A DNA stretch of 64,000 nt from Larkinella terrae. Its GTDB lineage: Bacteria > Bacteroidota > Bacteroidia > Cytophagales > Spirosomataceae. A model generated the notes under the pieces. It did no database searches. It saw only the letters and a program-made list of their open reading frames with translations, and was not told the origin of the DNA. Position 1 is the first letter of the stretch; each line of letters begins with the position of its first letter. Position numbers and translations under genes: made by a program. The stretch is from NCBI RefSeq assembly GCF_009668025.1, contig NZ_WJXZ01000006.1, positions 434,001-498,000 of the forward strand, in the 5' to 3' direction. Positions 25,537 through 34,398 of the stretch are shown piece by piece.

Positions 25537-26367
25537 TCATTCATTTGAATTCAAATAACACGGCGTTGCCGGATCAACCTTGCCGGCCAGCACCTGTTTC
25601 CGGTATTCGCCTGGGGTCAGGTGCGCCAATGATTTGAAAAGGTGATTCAGATGAGCCTGATCGAAAAACCGGTGATTGTGCGCCAGTTCAGTGAGGGATT
25701 GCTGCGGATTTCGGGCCAGATCGGATACCACATCGTTGAGCAACCGCAGATGCAAAAACCGCCCCGGCGATACGCCAATGTGTTTCTTAAAAGCCACCGT
25801 GAGCGACTTGACGCTGATTCGCAGTTCTTGGGCTAAATTCCGGATCATGCCGTCGTGCCAGACGCTGTGTTGTAAACAGTTGGCTGCGTAAATCAGGTAA
25901 GCCGGAATATCCTTGTCTGACAAATGGGTTGTCAGAAACGCTTCGATCAACTTGATCTTCGCATGACCGTCCTTGGATTCGCGCAAACGATCGTTGAGCG
26001 TTTTCATCGATTGGCGAAAAACCGTCGTTCCCGAAACGAGCTGGTTGGTCAATTCCGAGGCCGGAATGCCCGTCAGCGATTGCAGGGCCCAGGGTTTCAA
26101 AAACACCCCAAAGGTTTCGTGCCGACCCGAAGTGGCGGCCCGCTGCGGGCGGGTAAACAACCCGCTGATCCAGTTTTCTTCGTCCTGAATAATGGGAACG
26201 TTGGTCGGGTCGCTGACCGAAAAATGATCCGAAAAATTGAACATCAGCTCGTATTGCAAAACCGGCAGGCAAACGTCCTGCTGCTCAAGCTGATCCGCTG
26301 AAAAGTGCCAGAGCTTATCCACAAACAGACGGAGCGACTCGGGTGGGTTTCGGACAATGACATTCAT
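25537..26367 (-). CDS. AraC-family regulator with DUF6597-type N-terminus
   Basis: 276 residues. The N-terminal part (PPESLRLFVDKLWHF, then CLPVLQYELMFNFSD and FGVFLKPWALQSLTGIP) is typical of the DUF6597-type sensor of AraC proteins. The C-terminal domain has IRNLAQELRISVKSLTVAFKK and LTELAHNHRFFDQAHLNHLF, ending LTPGEYRK. It lies upstream of the DHFR-like gene, which it could regulate. Confidence 0.9.
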   Translation of the reverse strand: MNVIVRNPPESLRLFVDKLWHFSADQLEQQDVCLPVLQYELMFNFSDHFSVSDPTNVPIIQDEENWISGLFTRPQRAATSGRHETFGVFLKPWALQSLTGIPASELTNQLVSGTTVFRQSMKTLNDRLRESKDGHAKIKLIEAFLTTHLSDKDIPAYLIYAANCLQHSVWHDGMIRNLAQELRISVKSLTVAFKKHIGVSPGRFLHLRLLNDVVSDLARNPQQSLTELAHNHRFFDQAHLNHLFKSLAHLTPGEYRKQVLAGKVDPATPCYLNSNE

Positions 26368-26561
26368 GGATCTTTCTGCGATTCCTAGCGATTAACGCGC
26401 GGGATTCGGCTTAAGTTTCGATCAGTACCCTTCGAAAAAAGAGCAATAAAAAAATAATTTAAAAAAGTGATCCGGAAACCGTTACTTTTTGTGACCTTTT
26501 GCGTCTAAACAGACCGAAAAATGGCTCAGTGGAAAATAATTCAATAATTTTTCAAATCCGG

Positions 26562-28517
26562 TTATTTTTCTATTCTTCCAAACCAAACTGCCATTTCGGT
26601 CGCTCCCCGGTTGTTCCAGGCGTAATACGGGATGAGCGTCATCGGTTTCGCTCCGGACTGTTTCAAAACCACGACGCCACCCAGCAAATCTTTCCGGAAT
26701 TCCGGGGTATATCGTTGGTTTAGCGACGGACTCAGGCTTAGCGCCCGACCGCCATTATCGACTCCTTCGGCGCAATATACTACCGGCCCGCGCTCAATTG
26801 CAACCTTCCCCTGATCGGCTTTTACCTTATTGTTGGCAATCACCTCTCGCACCGGCATATCGAAGGTGAGCAACACCACATCGCCCGGTTTCCAGGTACG
26901 GTGCAGTTTCAGGTAACCGTTTTCAACCAAAACCGCCGTAGCCTGCCCATTGATGGTCAGCTTGATCGATTGCGGTTGTTGCGTAACGTACCGGTACAAA
27001 TCTCCGGGCATTGGCTGGTTCGAGACCCAGCCCGGAATGCGGATCAGGATCGGAAAGGCGATCGGTTTTTTCGGTGAAACAGTCATTTTAATGGCACCGT
27101 CCCACGGGTAATTGGATTGTTGCTGAATGTTAACCGGCGTTTCGTTCAGGATTACATCTGCTTGGCTATCGGCAAACAAATTGACAAACAGTTCGTTATG
27201 GCGAATGGCGTAAAAGTAACCAGGCAGGGAAGGCAAAAACCGGGCGACGTTGCTGGGGCAGCAGTTGATGCCAAACCACGGAGAACGCTGGGCGGGTTCG
27301 CGGTTACCGAAATCCGTTTTGCCGTTCGACGACATCGGGTTGACGTAAAAAAACTTGTTGCCTTCAATCGACACGCCCCCCAGAAAACCGTTGTATAACA
27401 CCCGTTCAAACACATCCATGTATTTGGATTCGCCCGTCAGTAAAAACATCCGGTGATTCCAGAGCAGGTTCGCCGTGGCTGCGCAGGTTTCGGCATAGGC
27501 CGCATCGTTGGGTAACACGTACGGGTCGTCAAATGCTTCTCCATTCTCCCGCGCTCCGACTCCGCCGGTAATGTATTGTTTCCGGGTCGTGGCGTCGTTC
27601 CAGATTTTCATGACGGCATCCAGAATGGGTTTATCGTGCTGAATAGCAGCCAGATCCGTCATTCCTGCGTATAAATATTGTGCCCGAACGGCGTGCCCAA
27701 CGGCTTCGGATTGCTGCACCACCGGTTTTTGATCCTGAAAATAAGCGGGCCCCAGATTGTGGGCATCCAGAAACAAAGGCCGTTTATCGGAACGCCCGCG
27801 CATGTCCACAAAAAACCGGGCCAGATCCAGATAGCGCTTGTCGCCCGTAACGCGGTATAATTTGACAAGCGCGATTTCCGTCTCTTCGTGGCCCGGAACA
27901 ACGATCATTTGCCCCGGTTTTGGCCCGATCGTTTTGACAAGGTGATTCGCATTTTTAATCGCAACGTCCAGGAATTTCCGTTTACCGGTGGCCTGATAAT
28001 GAGCAATGGCGGCTTCGTACATATGCCCAACGTTGTACAGTTCGTGGCTGCCATTTTCGAACGAATACCGCGACGGCCCGGCAACCCAGTCTTTCAAACC
28101 CGTGCTGTCCTTGAAAATCGTTCGAATGGTGTACAGATACCCATCGGGCTCCTGGGCGGCCGCAACGAGCGTGATCAGGCTGTCGAGGTAGCGATCTAAT
28201 TTGGCATCGTAGCGATTCTGGAGCGTATAAGCGGCTCCTTCCATAACTTTATAAACATCGGATTCGTCGAATCGAATGCCATTGAAGGTTCCTTTTTTCA
28301 GGCCACCGGCTACCGCAAAATTGTCGAGCTTACCAGTTTCTTCAATCTTATGAAAGGCGTGGGGAATGGTAACCGCCCGGGCCGTTTCCAGCCGGTTATA
28401 CCAAAAACCGGGTTGTAATTTTACATTTGAAAGCGGTACCGCCGTAATCGGATAATCCTGCGCAACGGCAATTTGAAGGGAAAGCAGAAAAGAAAAGAAC
28501 CAACTGAAATACTTCAT
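26562..28517 (-). CDS. GH127 beta-L-arabinofuranosidase
   Basis: 651 residues, the family's usual length, with a signal peptide ending AVAQ at residue 20. The GH127 (old DUF1680) core is recognisable from LQPGFWYNRLETARAVTIPHAF. Residues E343 and C345 in YAETCAA and C419-C420 in GINCCPSNVARF match the glutamate-cysteine zinc site of HypBA1-type enzymes, where one cysteine is the nucleophile. It should release L-arabinofuranose in the periplasm. It follows the helicase gene on the same strand, separated by an 89-base hairpin, and no transporter or SusC/SusD pair is nearby. Confidence 0.95.
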   Translation of the reverse strand: MKYFSWFFSFLLSLQIAVAQDYPITAVPLSNVKLQPGFWYNRLETARAVTIPHAFHKIEETGKLDNFAVAGGLKKGTFNGIRFDESDVYKVMEGAAYTLQNRYDAKLDRYLDSLITLVAAAQEPDGYLYTIRTIFKDSTGLKDWVAGPSRYSFENGSHELYNVGHMYEAAIAHYQATGKRKFLDVAIKNANHLVKTIGPKPGQMIVVPGHEETEIALVKLYRVTGDKRYLDLARFFVDMRGRSDKRPLFLDAHNLGPAYFQDQKPVVQQSEAVGHAVRAQYLYAGMTDLAAIQHDKPILDAVMKIWNDATTRKQYITGGVGARENGEAFDDPYVLPNDAAYAETCAATANLLWNHRMFLLTGESKYMDVFERVLYNGFLGGVSIEGNKFFYVNPMSSNGKTDFGNREPAQRSPWFGINCCPSNVARFLPSLPGYFYAIRHNELFVNLFADSQADVILNETPVNIQQQSNYPWDGAIKMTVSPKKPIAFPILIRIPGWVSNQPMPGDLYRYVTQQPQSIKLTINGQATAVLVENGYLKLHRTWKPGDVVLLTFDMPVREVIANNKVKADQGKVAIERGPVVYCAEGVDNGGRALSLSPSLNQRYTPEFRKDLLGGVVVLKQSGAKPMTLIPYYAWNNRGATEMAVWFGRIEK

Positions 28518-28539
28518 AACTCGATTATGGATTTGTAGT

Positions 28540-28628
28540 TACGGTTTTCGGTTTACACCTTACAGTAGCTGACGCATCCGTGATTTCTGCTTGCGTCAGC
28601 CACCGTAAACTGTATACCGAAAACCGTA
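28540..28628. repeat. Two-part hairpin between the helicase and GH127 genes
   Basis: An outer 13-bp perfect stem (28540-28552 with 28616-28628) and an inner 9-bp perfect stem (GCTGACGCA at 28568-28576 with TGCGTCAGC at 28592-28600) share one axis. It fills the gap after the helicase stop. The outer stem is made from the abundant CGGTTTT/AAAACCG word. Confidence 0.8.
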
Positions 28629-28632
28629 TCTG

Positions 28633-31600
28633 TTAAACTTTAACTATATGGCAATCGCTTACACACACCAGCCAGCCTTCAACCGTGACGTGACCCATTT
28701 GCTGGAATAATTTGATAAACGATCGCATTTTGGCCAGTTGCGGATCGTCCGGTTTTTCGGTCAGGTAGTTGGCCAAAACGACTTTGTCGGGAAACTGAAC
28801 CACCCGATTCGGGCCATTCCGCTGCGGTTTTCCGGTTTTGCTGGCATTAGCTAGAATTCGGCGGTTGTTGTCGCCCCGTTTGGCCGGTTCGAAAAGCAGG
28901 CCAATTTCGGGGTTAGTTAAGATCTTTTGCAATGCTAACTGCATGGTTTCCTGCTCCGTCGCCCGTAAAATGCCTTCAGCTATCATCCGTCGGATTGCCT
29001 TATCCGAATCTTCCGGCCTCTGAATCAGCGAAAGGGCAGTGCAGACTTTCTGCCACCAGGCCCGGCTTTTTTCGAAGGCACTGGTATCGATCGTTCGCTC
29101 GATGCGCCGGAGCCGGAGCGGTTGTGTTCCTTCCCGGTTTCCGACGAATACCCGGAAGTGTTCACTTGTAGTTAACTGATGTTTGGACGATTGAGTTACA
29201 AAATCGTGGAGAGCGTAACTCATTTTGCCTTCTTCCCAGCACGGATTCCCCCGAAGATCAGTGAGATAGGTGTATAGCCAAAAATCAATTCCATTGGCAT
29301 TCTTAAACCCGCCATCTTTGGCCGTAGGCGAAAAATCCTGCTTGGCTGCAATGATATACAACCGGTCGGTGGGTCGGGTGAAGGCCACGTACACCAGATT
29401 CATGCACTCGACGAAGGTCCGATACAGCTCGTCCTGGTATTGGTCGGCGAAGGGAGTTTCGTCCAGGTCTTTTTTAATCGTAATGGATGCGGTTTGTAAC
29501 CGTCTGATTTCCTGACGTTCCATACCCGGAATGGCTAATTCGTCTATTTCGCCCAACGGTCCGAGTTCGGCCCACATGGTGTCGTTATTACGTGGTTTGT
29601 AGGACCAGTCCGCAAAAGGAATAATCACGACGGGATATTCCAGGCCCTTCGATTTGTGAATCGTCTGGATGGTAACGGCATTCTGGTCGGTTAACGTGCT
29701 GACCGACACTTTTTCCTGGGCGGTTTCCCAGTAATTCAGAAAATCCGAAAGGTGACTGCTGTACCGACTACTATAAGTTAACACTTCGTCCATAAACCGG
29801 AACAAATAAGCGCTATCCCGGTCGTTGTCAAACAGGTCAAAATAGTCCGCCAATTTTTCCGATAACTCGTAAATACTGAGCTGCTGCAAAACCGTCGGAT
29901 CGAGGGGCATCTTGTCGATTTTTGAAATCAGGCTGAAAATATCGCTCTCGTCTTCGGCTTTTGCCATTTTGTCCATGAATTCCATCCAGGCCGCGCTGGG
30001 CAGATTCGGGTTGATGAGCCGGTGGTACAGAAACAGCATGTCGTAGCGCACCATCCGGTTTTCGGGCTGATGGAGCAATTGGAGCAATGAAACCAGAAAC
30101 CGCACCCGTTCTGACGACTGTAGTGTGAGCGAGTCCTCCGAAGTGAGCGGTATGTCATTGGTTTCCAGATAATCCGCAATCCGGCGGGCATTTTTCTTGA
30201 ATCGGCACAAAACCGCAATGTCGCCATATTGATACCCGTCGGCCACCGCTTTTTGAATCAGGGCCAGTGTTTTTTCAACCATCTGGGTATTGAAATCCGG
30301 CCCGTCGTCATCCGAATTTTTGGTGGCAAACCGATCCGGTTTCTCGATGAAATCGATCTGGACGTGGCCCGACACCCCGGCTTTGGCCGATGCCTGCCGA
30401 AATTGTTCGTCGAACACTTCCGTCACTTTCTCAAATTCCGTATCGGCGTAGAAATCGGCCATGAACCGAAAAAAGCTGTTGTTGAACTCCACGATGGATT
30501 CGGCACTGCGCCAGTTGGTCGCCAGCCGGTCAGGGTTCAGGTGAGGTTGCAGGCCCGACAGCCGTTCGAGGGTCATTTCGCTGGTTTCGTGCGCCGACAA
30601 AAGCGGGTCGAGTTTGCCGCTGTGCAAGGCCACGATTTGGTCCATATCGCCCCCGCGAAACCGGTAAATCGCCTGCTTGGCATCGCCAACCGCCAGATTG
30701 AACCGCTGATAGGCCAGGTTATTATCGATTAGCGGCAAGAGGTTGACAAACTGGAGCTTGGAGGTGTCCTGGAACTCGTCGATCAGAATATGGTGGAATT
30801 TCTCACCCAGTCGCTCGTAAATAAACGGCACCGGTTCGTCGGTAACAACCTTGACAATCAGTCGGTTGAACTCGGAAATATGAATCCGGTTTTGTTCCCG
30901 TAACAGATCATCGCATTCCTGTTTGATCTGCTTTAGGAGGGCCACTTTCTGCAAATGCTGCTCGATGGCTCCGAAAGTCCGGTACCGCAAAAGAGTATCG
31001 GCCCGGATTTGCTCAATCTGAAGAATATATTCCCGCAATTGCTCTTTAAGAGCCTCAATCTGAAGTTGTTCGGGCGTCAGGTTTTTCTTGCCGGAATGCC
31101 AGATGTCGTCGTCGATGGCTTTCCGGACGTACGTATTTGGTTCCTCCGGAAAACCGCTGAGGAGCATCCTTTTTTTGAAATACGTTCCGACGCCTTTGTC
31201 GCCGTAATAAAACGCTTTGTCCGACAAACCGGCCTCCTGAATAAGCTGGTAAGCTTCCCGGGCCACTTGCTCAATTTGCTTTTCAACTTCCCGGTTTTTG
31301 TCGCGCAGATTTCGCCGGATGGTGCGGAAATTCTCAGGATTCAGTTCTTTCAGTTTCTGAACATATTCGTAATTCCGGTCGCCCAGCTGGCCTTTGGAAA
31401 ACTCAGCAAGGGTTCCGGCCAGCCCGTACCAGCTTTTTCCGTCGGACGCGTTGTCCAGGTAAAATTCTTCGAGTGCTTCCGACAAATAAGGGTGATCTTC
31501 CTGCCCGACTTTCTCCAGCAACCGGTCAATGGCGGTTTGCAACACGGCGTCGGTATCCATTTCCACCTCAAAACTATACGGCAATTCCAGGTCATCCGTA

Positions 31601-31974
31601 AAAGCCGTCACGACGCGCTGGACGAAGCTGTCGATGGTCAGCACGGAGAACGCCGAATAATCGTGGAGAATGGTGTGAAAAGTCTGGCGCGCGCGGCTTT
31701 GCAGTTCGTAAGGCTCGATTTTCAGTTCCCTGGCCAGTTCCGTAAGCTGGGAATTGAGGTCGCCGGAAGTGATTTTCTGGAGTTGTTCCAGAATCCGATC
31801 CTTCATATCACGCGCGGCAGCGTTAGTGAAAGTAACCGCCAGAATATTCTTAAACTGGTGAGATTCAAACGCTTTTCCTCCGGCAGACCGATCCCCTAGC
31901 GCCAATTTGAGGTACTCTTTGGTCAGGGTGTACGTCTTTCCCGATCCGGCGGATGAACTGAAGATTTTGAACAT
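28633..31974 (-). CDS. AddA/RecB-like UvrD-family helicase with a degenerate nuclease motif
   Basis: 1113 residues. Helicase motifs occur in order: Walker A SSAGSGKTYTLTKEY (residues 7-21), Walker B ILIDEFQDTSKLQF, GDAKQAIYRFRGGD, LATNWRSAESIVEFNN, VTIQTIHKSKGLEYPVVIIP and VYVAFTRPTDRLYI. This is the AddA/RecB type of superfamily 1 helicase that resects DNA ends. The C-terminal ~120 residues line up with the PD-(D/E)xK nuclease of that family, but where DFKTG is expected it reads NYLTE (1069-1073), and the upstream His and Glu positions also appear lost. So it may be a helicase with a dead nuclease. No addB-like partner gene is adjacent. Its C-terminus is otherwise intact (GWLVCVSD), so truncation is unlikely. 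Confidence 0.9.
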   Translation of the reverse strand: MFKIFSSSAGSGKTYTLTKEYLKLALGDRSAGGKAFESHQFKNILAVTFTNAAARDMKDRILEQLQKITSGDLNSQLTELARELKIEPYELQSRARQTFHTILHDYSAFSVLTIDSFVQRVVTAFTDDLELPYSFEVEMDTDAVLQTAIDRLLEKVGQEDHPYLSEALEEFYLDNASDGKSWYGLAGTLAEFSKGQLGDRNYEYVQKLKELNPENFRTIRRNLRDKNREVEKQIEQVAREAYQLIQEAGLSDKAFYYGDKGVGTYFKKRMLLSGFPEEPNTYVRKAIDDDIWHSGKKNLTPEQLQIEALKEQLREYILQIEQIRADTLLRYRTFGAIEQHLQKVALLKQIKQECDDLLREQNRIHISEFNRLIVKVVTDEPVPFIYERLGEKFHHILIDEFQDTSKLQFVNLLPLIDNNLAYQRFNLAVGDAKQAIYRFRGGDMDQIVALHSGKLDPLLSAHETSEMTLERLSGLQPHLNPDRLATNWRSAESIVEFNNSFFRFMADFYADTEFEKVTEVFDEQFRQASAKAGVSGHVQIDFIEKPDRFATKNSDDDGPDFNTQMVEKTLALIQKAVADGYQYGDIAVLCRFKKNARRIADYLETNDIPLTSEDSLTLQSSERVRFLVSLLQLLHQPENRMVRYDMLFLYHRLINPNLPSAAWMEFMDKMAKAEDESDIFSLISKIDKMPLDPTVLQQLSIYELSEKLADYFDLFDNDRDSAYLFRFMDEVLTYSSRYSSHLSDFLNYWETAQEKVSVSTLTDQNAVTIQTIHKSKGLEYPVVIIPFADWSYKPRNNDTMWAELGPLGEIDELAIPGMERQEIRRLQTASITIKKDLDETPFADQYQDELYRTFVECMNLVYVAFTRPTDRLYIIAAKQDFSPTAKDGGFKNANGIDFWLYTYLTDLRGNPCWEEGKMSYALHDFVTQSSKHQLTTSEHFRVFVGNREGTQPLRLRRIERTIDTSAFEKSRAWWQKVCTALSLIQRPEDSDKAIRRMIAEGILRATEQETMQLALQKILTNPEIGLLFEPAKRGDNNRRILANASKTGKPQRNGPNRVVQFPDKVVLANYLTEKPDDPQLAKMRSFIKLFQQMGHVTVEGWLVCVSDCHIVKV

Positions 31975-31998
31975 ATCTTAAAGATACGAACATTGGAG

Positions 31999-32077
31999 TT
32001 GTATCGCTGAGTGAAGCGGAGGTGAAAAGAGTTAAGCGGAGTTAATTTAATTTTCTTCGCTTCACTCAGCGATACAA
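31999..32077. repeat. Decamer-type inverted repeat between the OMP and helicase genes
   Basis: Perfect 20-bp arms (31999-32018 and 32058-32077) surround a 39-nt loop. From 32002 the DNA reads as successive 10-base units that end in GAG (units starting 32002, 32012, 32022, 32032), for example TGAAGCGGAG and TTAAGCGGAG. It lies just beyond the outer-membrane protein stop and probably ends that transcript. Confidence 0.9.
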
Positions 32078-32083
32078 AAAAAC

Positions 32084-32617
32084 TTAGAAATTCAACCTGA
32101 CGCCCAAACCGGATTGCAAGCCGAGGAAGAACGGAGCGGGGATGACTTCGACGTAAGCGCCGGTTTCCAGAAAAAGGGAGAACGGCTTATTGGGCAAAAA
32201 ATATTCAACGCCCGCTACGCCCGAACCGCCCACGGAGATGGTTTTGTCGTACGCATTCACGTAACTAAATTGATCGGAATAGTAACGCCGACTGTTCAAC
32301 TGTCCGCCAAATCCGAAATAATAGTGCAGGGTTTCCGATTTACCGAACGATCCGTGCCAGAGGTAGTGTCCCTGAACGCTGAACCCAACATTTTTGTAGA
32401 CGCCTTTACGGTAACTACGCCGGGTTCCGTAAATACCGCCGTAAGTGCCGAAATTAAGATCGAAGGCGTGGTTTTCACCAAAATACTTCCGGATATTGAC
32501 CCCGGCCGGTTCGCCGATGCGAAACCCAACGGCCCAATTGTTCGTTTGCGCAGCGGCATCTCGGGAAATTGCCAAGCCAACCAACAGTACAAAAAACAGG
32601 AGAAATTTTCTTTTCAT
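32084..32617 (-). CDS. Small outer-membrane beta-barrel protein
   Basis: 177 residues with a signal peptide (residues 1-24, ending AAAQ). The mature part is a run of amphipathic strands with aromatic girdle residues (WAVGFRIGEPAGVNIRKYF, GFSVQGHYLWHG, LHYYFGFGGQL) and closes with GLGVRLNF, a C-terminal aromatic as in outer-membrane barrels. About eight strands fit an OmpA/OmpX-size barrel. It begins 15 bases after hisC and is probably on the same transcript, an odd companion for histidine genes. Confidence 0.85.
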   Translation of the reverse strand: MKRKFLLFFVLLVGLAISRDAAAQTNNWAVGFRIGEPAGVNIRKYFGENHAFDLNFGTYGGIYGTRRSYRKGVYKNVGFSVQGHYLWHGSFGKSETLHYYFGFGGQLNSRRYYSDQFSYVNAYDKTISVGGSGVAGVEYFLPNKPFSLFLETGAYVEVIPAPFFLGLQSGLGVRLNF

Positions 32618-32632
32618 AGGATGGATACGTAC

Positions 32633-33730
32633 TTATACGGTTGTGGTTAGTCGGTTTGCGAATGCTTTCAGCATGGTCAGCAATTGTTCATTTTCAGACT
32701 CGGTGCCGACGGTGATCCGGAGGCAGCCTTCGCAAAGTTTGACCCGATGCCGGTCGCGAACAATGATTTGCTGATCAATCAGAAAGTCGAAAACCGCTTT
32801 TGGATCATCAAATTTTACCAGAATGAAATTGGCATCTGACGGATAAACGTGCCGAACCAGCGGTAAATTGAGCAGATTCGCAATTAATTCTTCACGCTGC
32901 GCCAAAATCCGGGCAACCATGGTGTCTTTCGACGGAACGTTGCCGAGGGCTTTCAGCAGCAACTGCTGCGTCGGTCCGCTGACGTTGTAAGGCGGTTTTA
33001 TCTTATTCAACACCTCGATGAGCTGTTCCGAAGCGAAGCACATACCTGACCTCAGAGCTGCCAGCCCCCAGGCTTTCGAAAAGGTTTGCAGAACAACCAG
33101 GTTGGGATACTGATCTAAAAGGCTGGTAAACGACTGAGTATCTGCAAAATCGATGTACGCTTCATCGACCACTACTAAACCGTTAAAACGATTCAACAAG
33201 GTTTTAATATCGTCCGGGTCGATCAGATTGCCAGTTGGATTATTGGGCGAGCAAACGAACAGAAGTTTGGTGTGTGGTTCAATCGCCGACAAAACCGCCG
33301 GAACATCTACCTGAAAATCAGGCGTTAACGGTATTTTGATGAGCTGAATGTCATTAATGGCCGCGCTGACTTCGTACATACCGTAGGTCGGTGGCAGAAT
33401 CAAAATCGAATCCCGGCCGGGCGTGCACGTTGCCCGAACGAGCAGGTCGATGGGTTCATCGGAACCGTTTCCAATAAAAATCTGTGTCGGCCGAACGCCT
33501 TTAATGGGAGCCAGTTTGGCTTTAATCGCCAGTTGGTGCGGATCGGGATAGCGGTTATACTGTTCCTCCGAAGTCACATTTTCAACGATCGAACCGTCGA
33601 GCGTCGATCCGAATGCATTTTCGTTGGCGTCCAGAAAAATGCCTTCTTTCCCGGTGTATTCGTCGCGGGCAGAGGAGTAGGGGGTCAGCGAAAGAATGTG
33701 CGGTCGGAGGATGGTATTGAGTTCAAACAT
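32633..33730 (-). CDS. hisC: Histidinol-phosphate aminotransferase
   Basis: 365 residues, normal length. The fold type I signatures are clear: LDANENAFGS at the N-terminus, YPDPHQ, FIGNGSDEPIDLL, SPNNPTGNLI, VVDEAYIDFAD, and the PLP lysine K219 in QTFSKAWGLAALRSG. It converts imidazole acetol phosphate and glutamate to histidinol phosphate. It lies 12 bases after the VapC-like gene, in the his operon, and is followed at 15 bases by an outer-membrane protein gene, not by hisB. Confidence 0.96.
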   Translation of the reverse strand: MFELNTILRPHILSLTPYSSARDEYTGKEGIFLDANENAFGSTLDGSIVENVTSEEQYNRYPDPHQLAIKAKLAPIKGVRPTQIFIGNGSDEPIDLLVRATCTPGRDSILILPPTYGMYEVSAAINDIQLIKIPLTPDFQVDVPAVLSAIEPHTKLLFVCSPNNPTGNLIDPDDIKTLLNRFNGLVVVDEAYIDFADTQSFTSLLDQYPNLVVLQTFSKAWGLAALRSGMCFASEQLIEVLNKIKPPYNVSGPTQQLLLKALGNVPSKDTMVARILAQREELIANLLNLPLVRHVYPSDANFILVKFDDPKAVFDFLIDQQIIVRDRHRVKLCEGCLRITVGTESENEQLLTMLKAFANRLTTTV

Positions 33731-33742
33731 AAAAGCAAAAAC

Positions 33743-34117
33743 TTAGGTAATCGACTGTAATGAAATGACTTGCAAACCGGAAATGTCGGCGAAGTCAGCA
33801 CTGTTATTTGTTAATACCGGTATATCGTACAACAAGGCCGTTGCGGCAATAATCGAATCGTCTAGTGAACGTTTGCGCTGCTGGCGTAACCGGATGGCTT
33901 CGTTGATAATAGCTTCCGTAATTGGTAAAATAGATGCAACACGCAGTAAGCATTCCAATTCCGCTTTGTCCGTTGGCTTAAGACTATGATACCCCAAAAC
34001 TTCCAGCTTGGAAATTAATGAGACATAAATTGAATTCTGCCTTTCCTCGAGATAACTTCGCAACTTCTCAAAGCCGGGGTTGGCAAAGTAGATGACAATA
34101 TTACTATCCAGAATCAT
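33743..34117 (-). CDS. vapC: VapC-like PIN-domain toxin
   Basis: 124 residues of a PIN domain. The conserved acids are visible: D4 in MILDSN, E39 in SKLEVLGY, D86/D87 in RSLDDSIIAATA and D108 in TNNSADF. PIN toxins cleave RNA, often tRNA or rRNA. Its ATG overlaps the stop of the small upstream gene by 4 bases, the usual antitoxin-toxin coupling. The unusual part is the site: the pair lies between hisD and hisC, with only 12 bases to hisC. Confidence 0.9.
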   Translation of the reverse strand: MILDSNIVIYFANPGFEKLRSYLEERQNSIYVSLISKLEVLGYHSLKPTDKAELECLLRVASILPITEAIINEAIRLRQQRKRSLDDSIIAATALLYDIPVLTNNSADFADISGLQVISLQSIT

Positions 34118-34398
34118 TCCTCCCGTCCGTCCAAAAACCGATCCCAGCTTCGTATTTCACGTTGCCATTCAGACGGATCACTAATGGAAGTGATACCACC
34201 TTTCGCTGCTATTTCTTCTGCTATCTGGATAAAGGGAGATTTTGGTTTAGGGGATTGTGTTTGAATGACTACCCGTGCGTTGAACCTGGGCAGAAGTGCG
34301 AGCAACAGGTCTTTGTCTTCCTGCGTGGCTATTTCAATTGTTAACAACTCCATAACAGCATCTTTTAAGCAAGGTAACAAATCTGTTGCGATCTTCAT
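34114..34398 (-). CDS. Putative antitoxin of the VapC-like toxin
   Basis: 94 residues from the ATG at 34396-34398, which overlaps the hisD stop by 4 bases; a start at 34353 (MELLTIEIATQEDKDLLL) would give 79 residues and fits the usual antitoxin N-terminus. The N-terminal MELLTIEIATQEDKDLLLAL segment predicts a strand-helix dimer region, and the C-terminal ISDPSEWQREIRSWDRFLDG could wrap the toxin. No clear DNA-binding fold is recognised. The assignment rests mainly on coupling to the PIN gene. Confidence 0.75.
   Translation of the reverse strand: MKIATDLLPCLKDAVMELLTIEIATQEDKDLLLALLPRFNARVVIQTQSPKPKSPFIQIAEEIAAKGGITSISDPSEWQREIRSWDRFLDGREE

Noticed and set aside
30955-31899. A 314-codon plus-strand frame opposite the helicase gene
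   Set aside because: The helicase motifs on the other strand are unambiguous. The plus-strand translation is rich in Phe, Arg and Val with no recognisable fold, as expected from a shadow frame.
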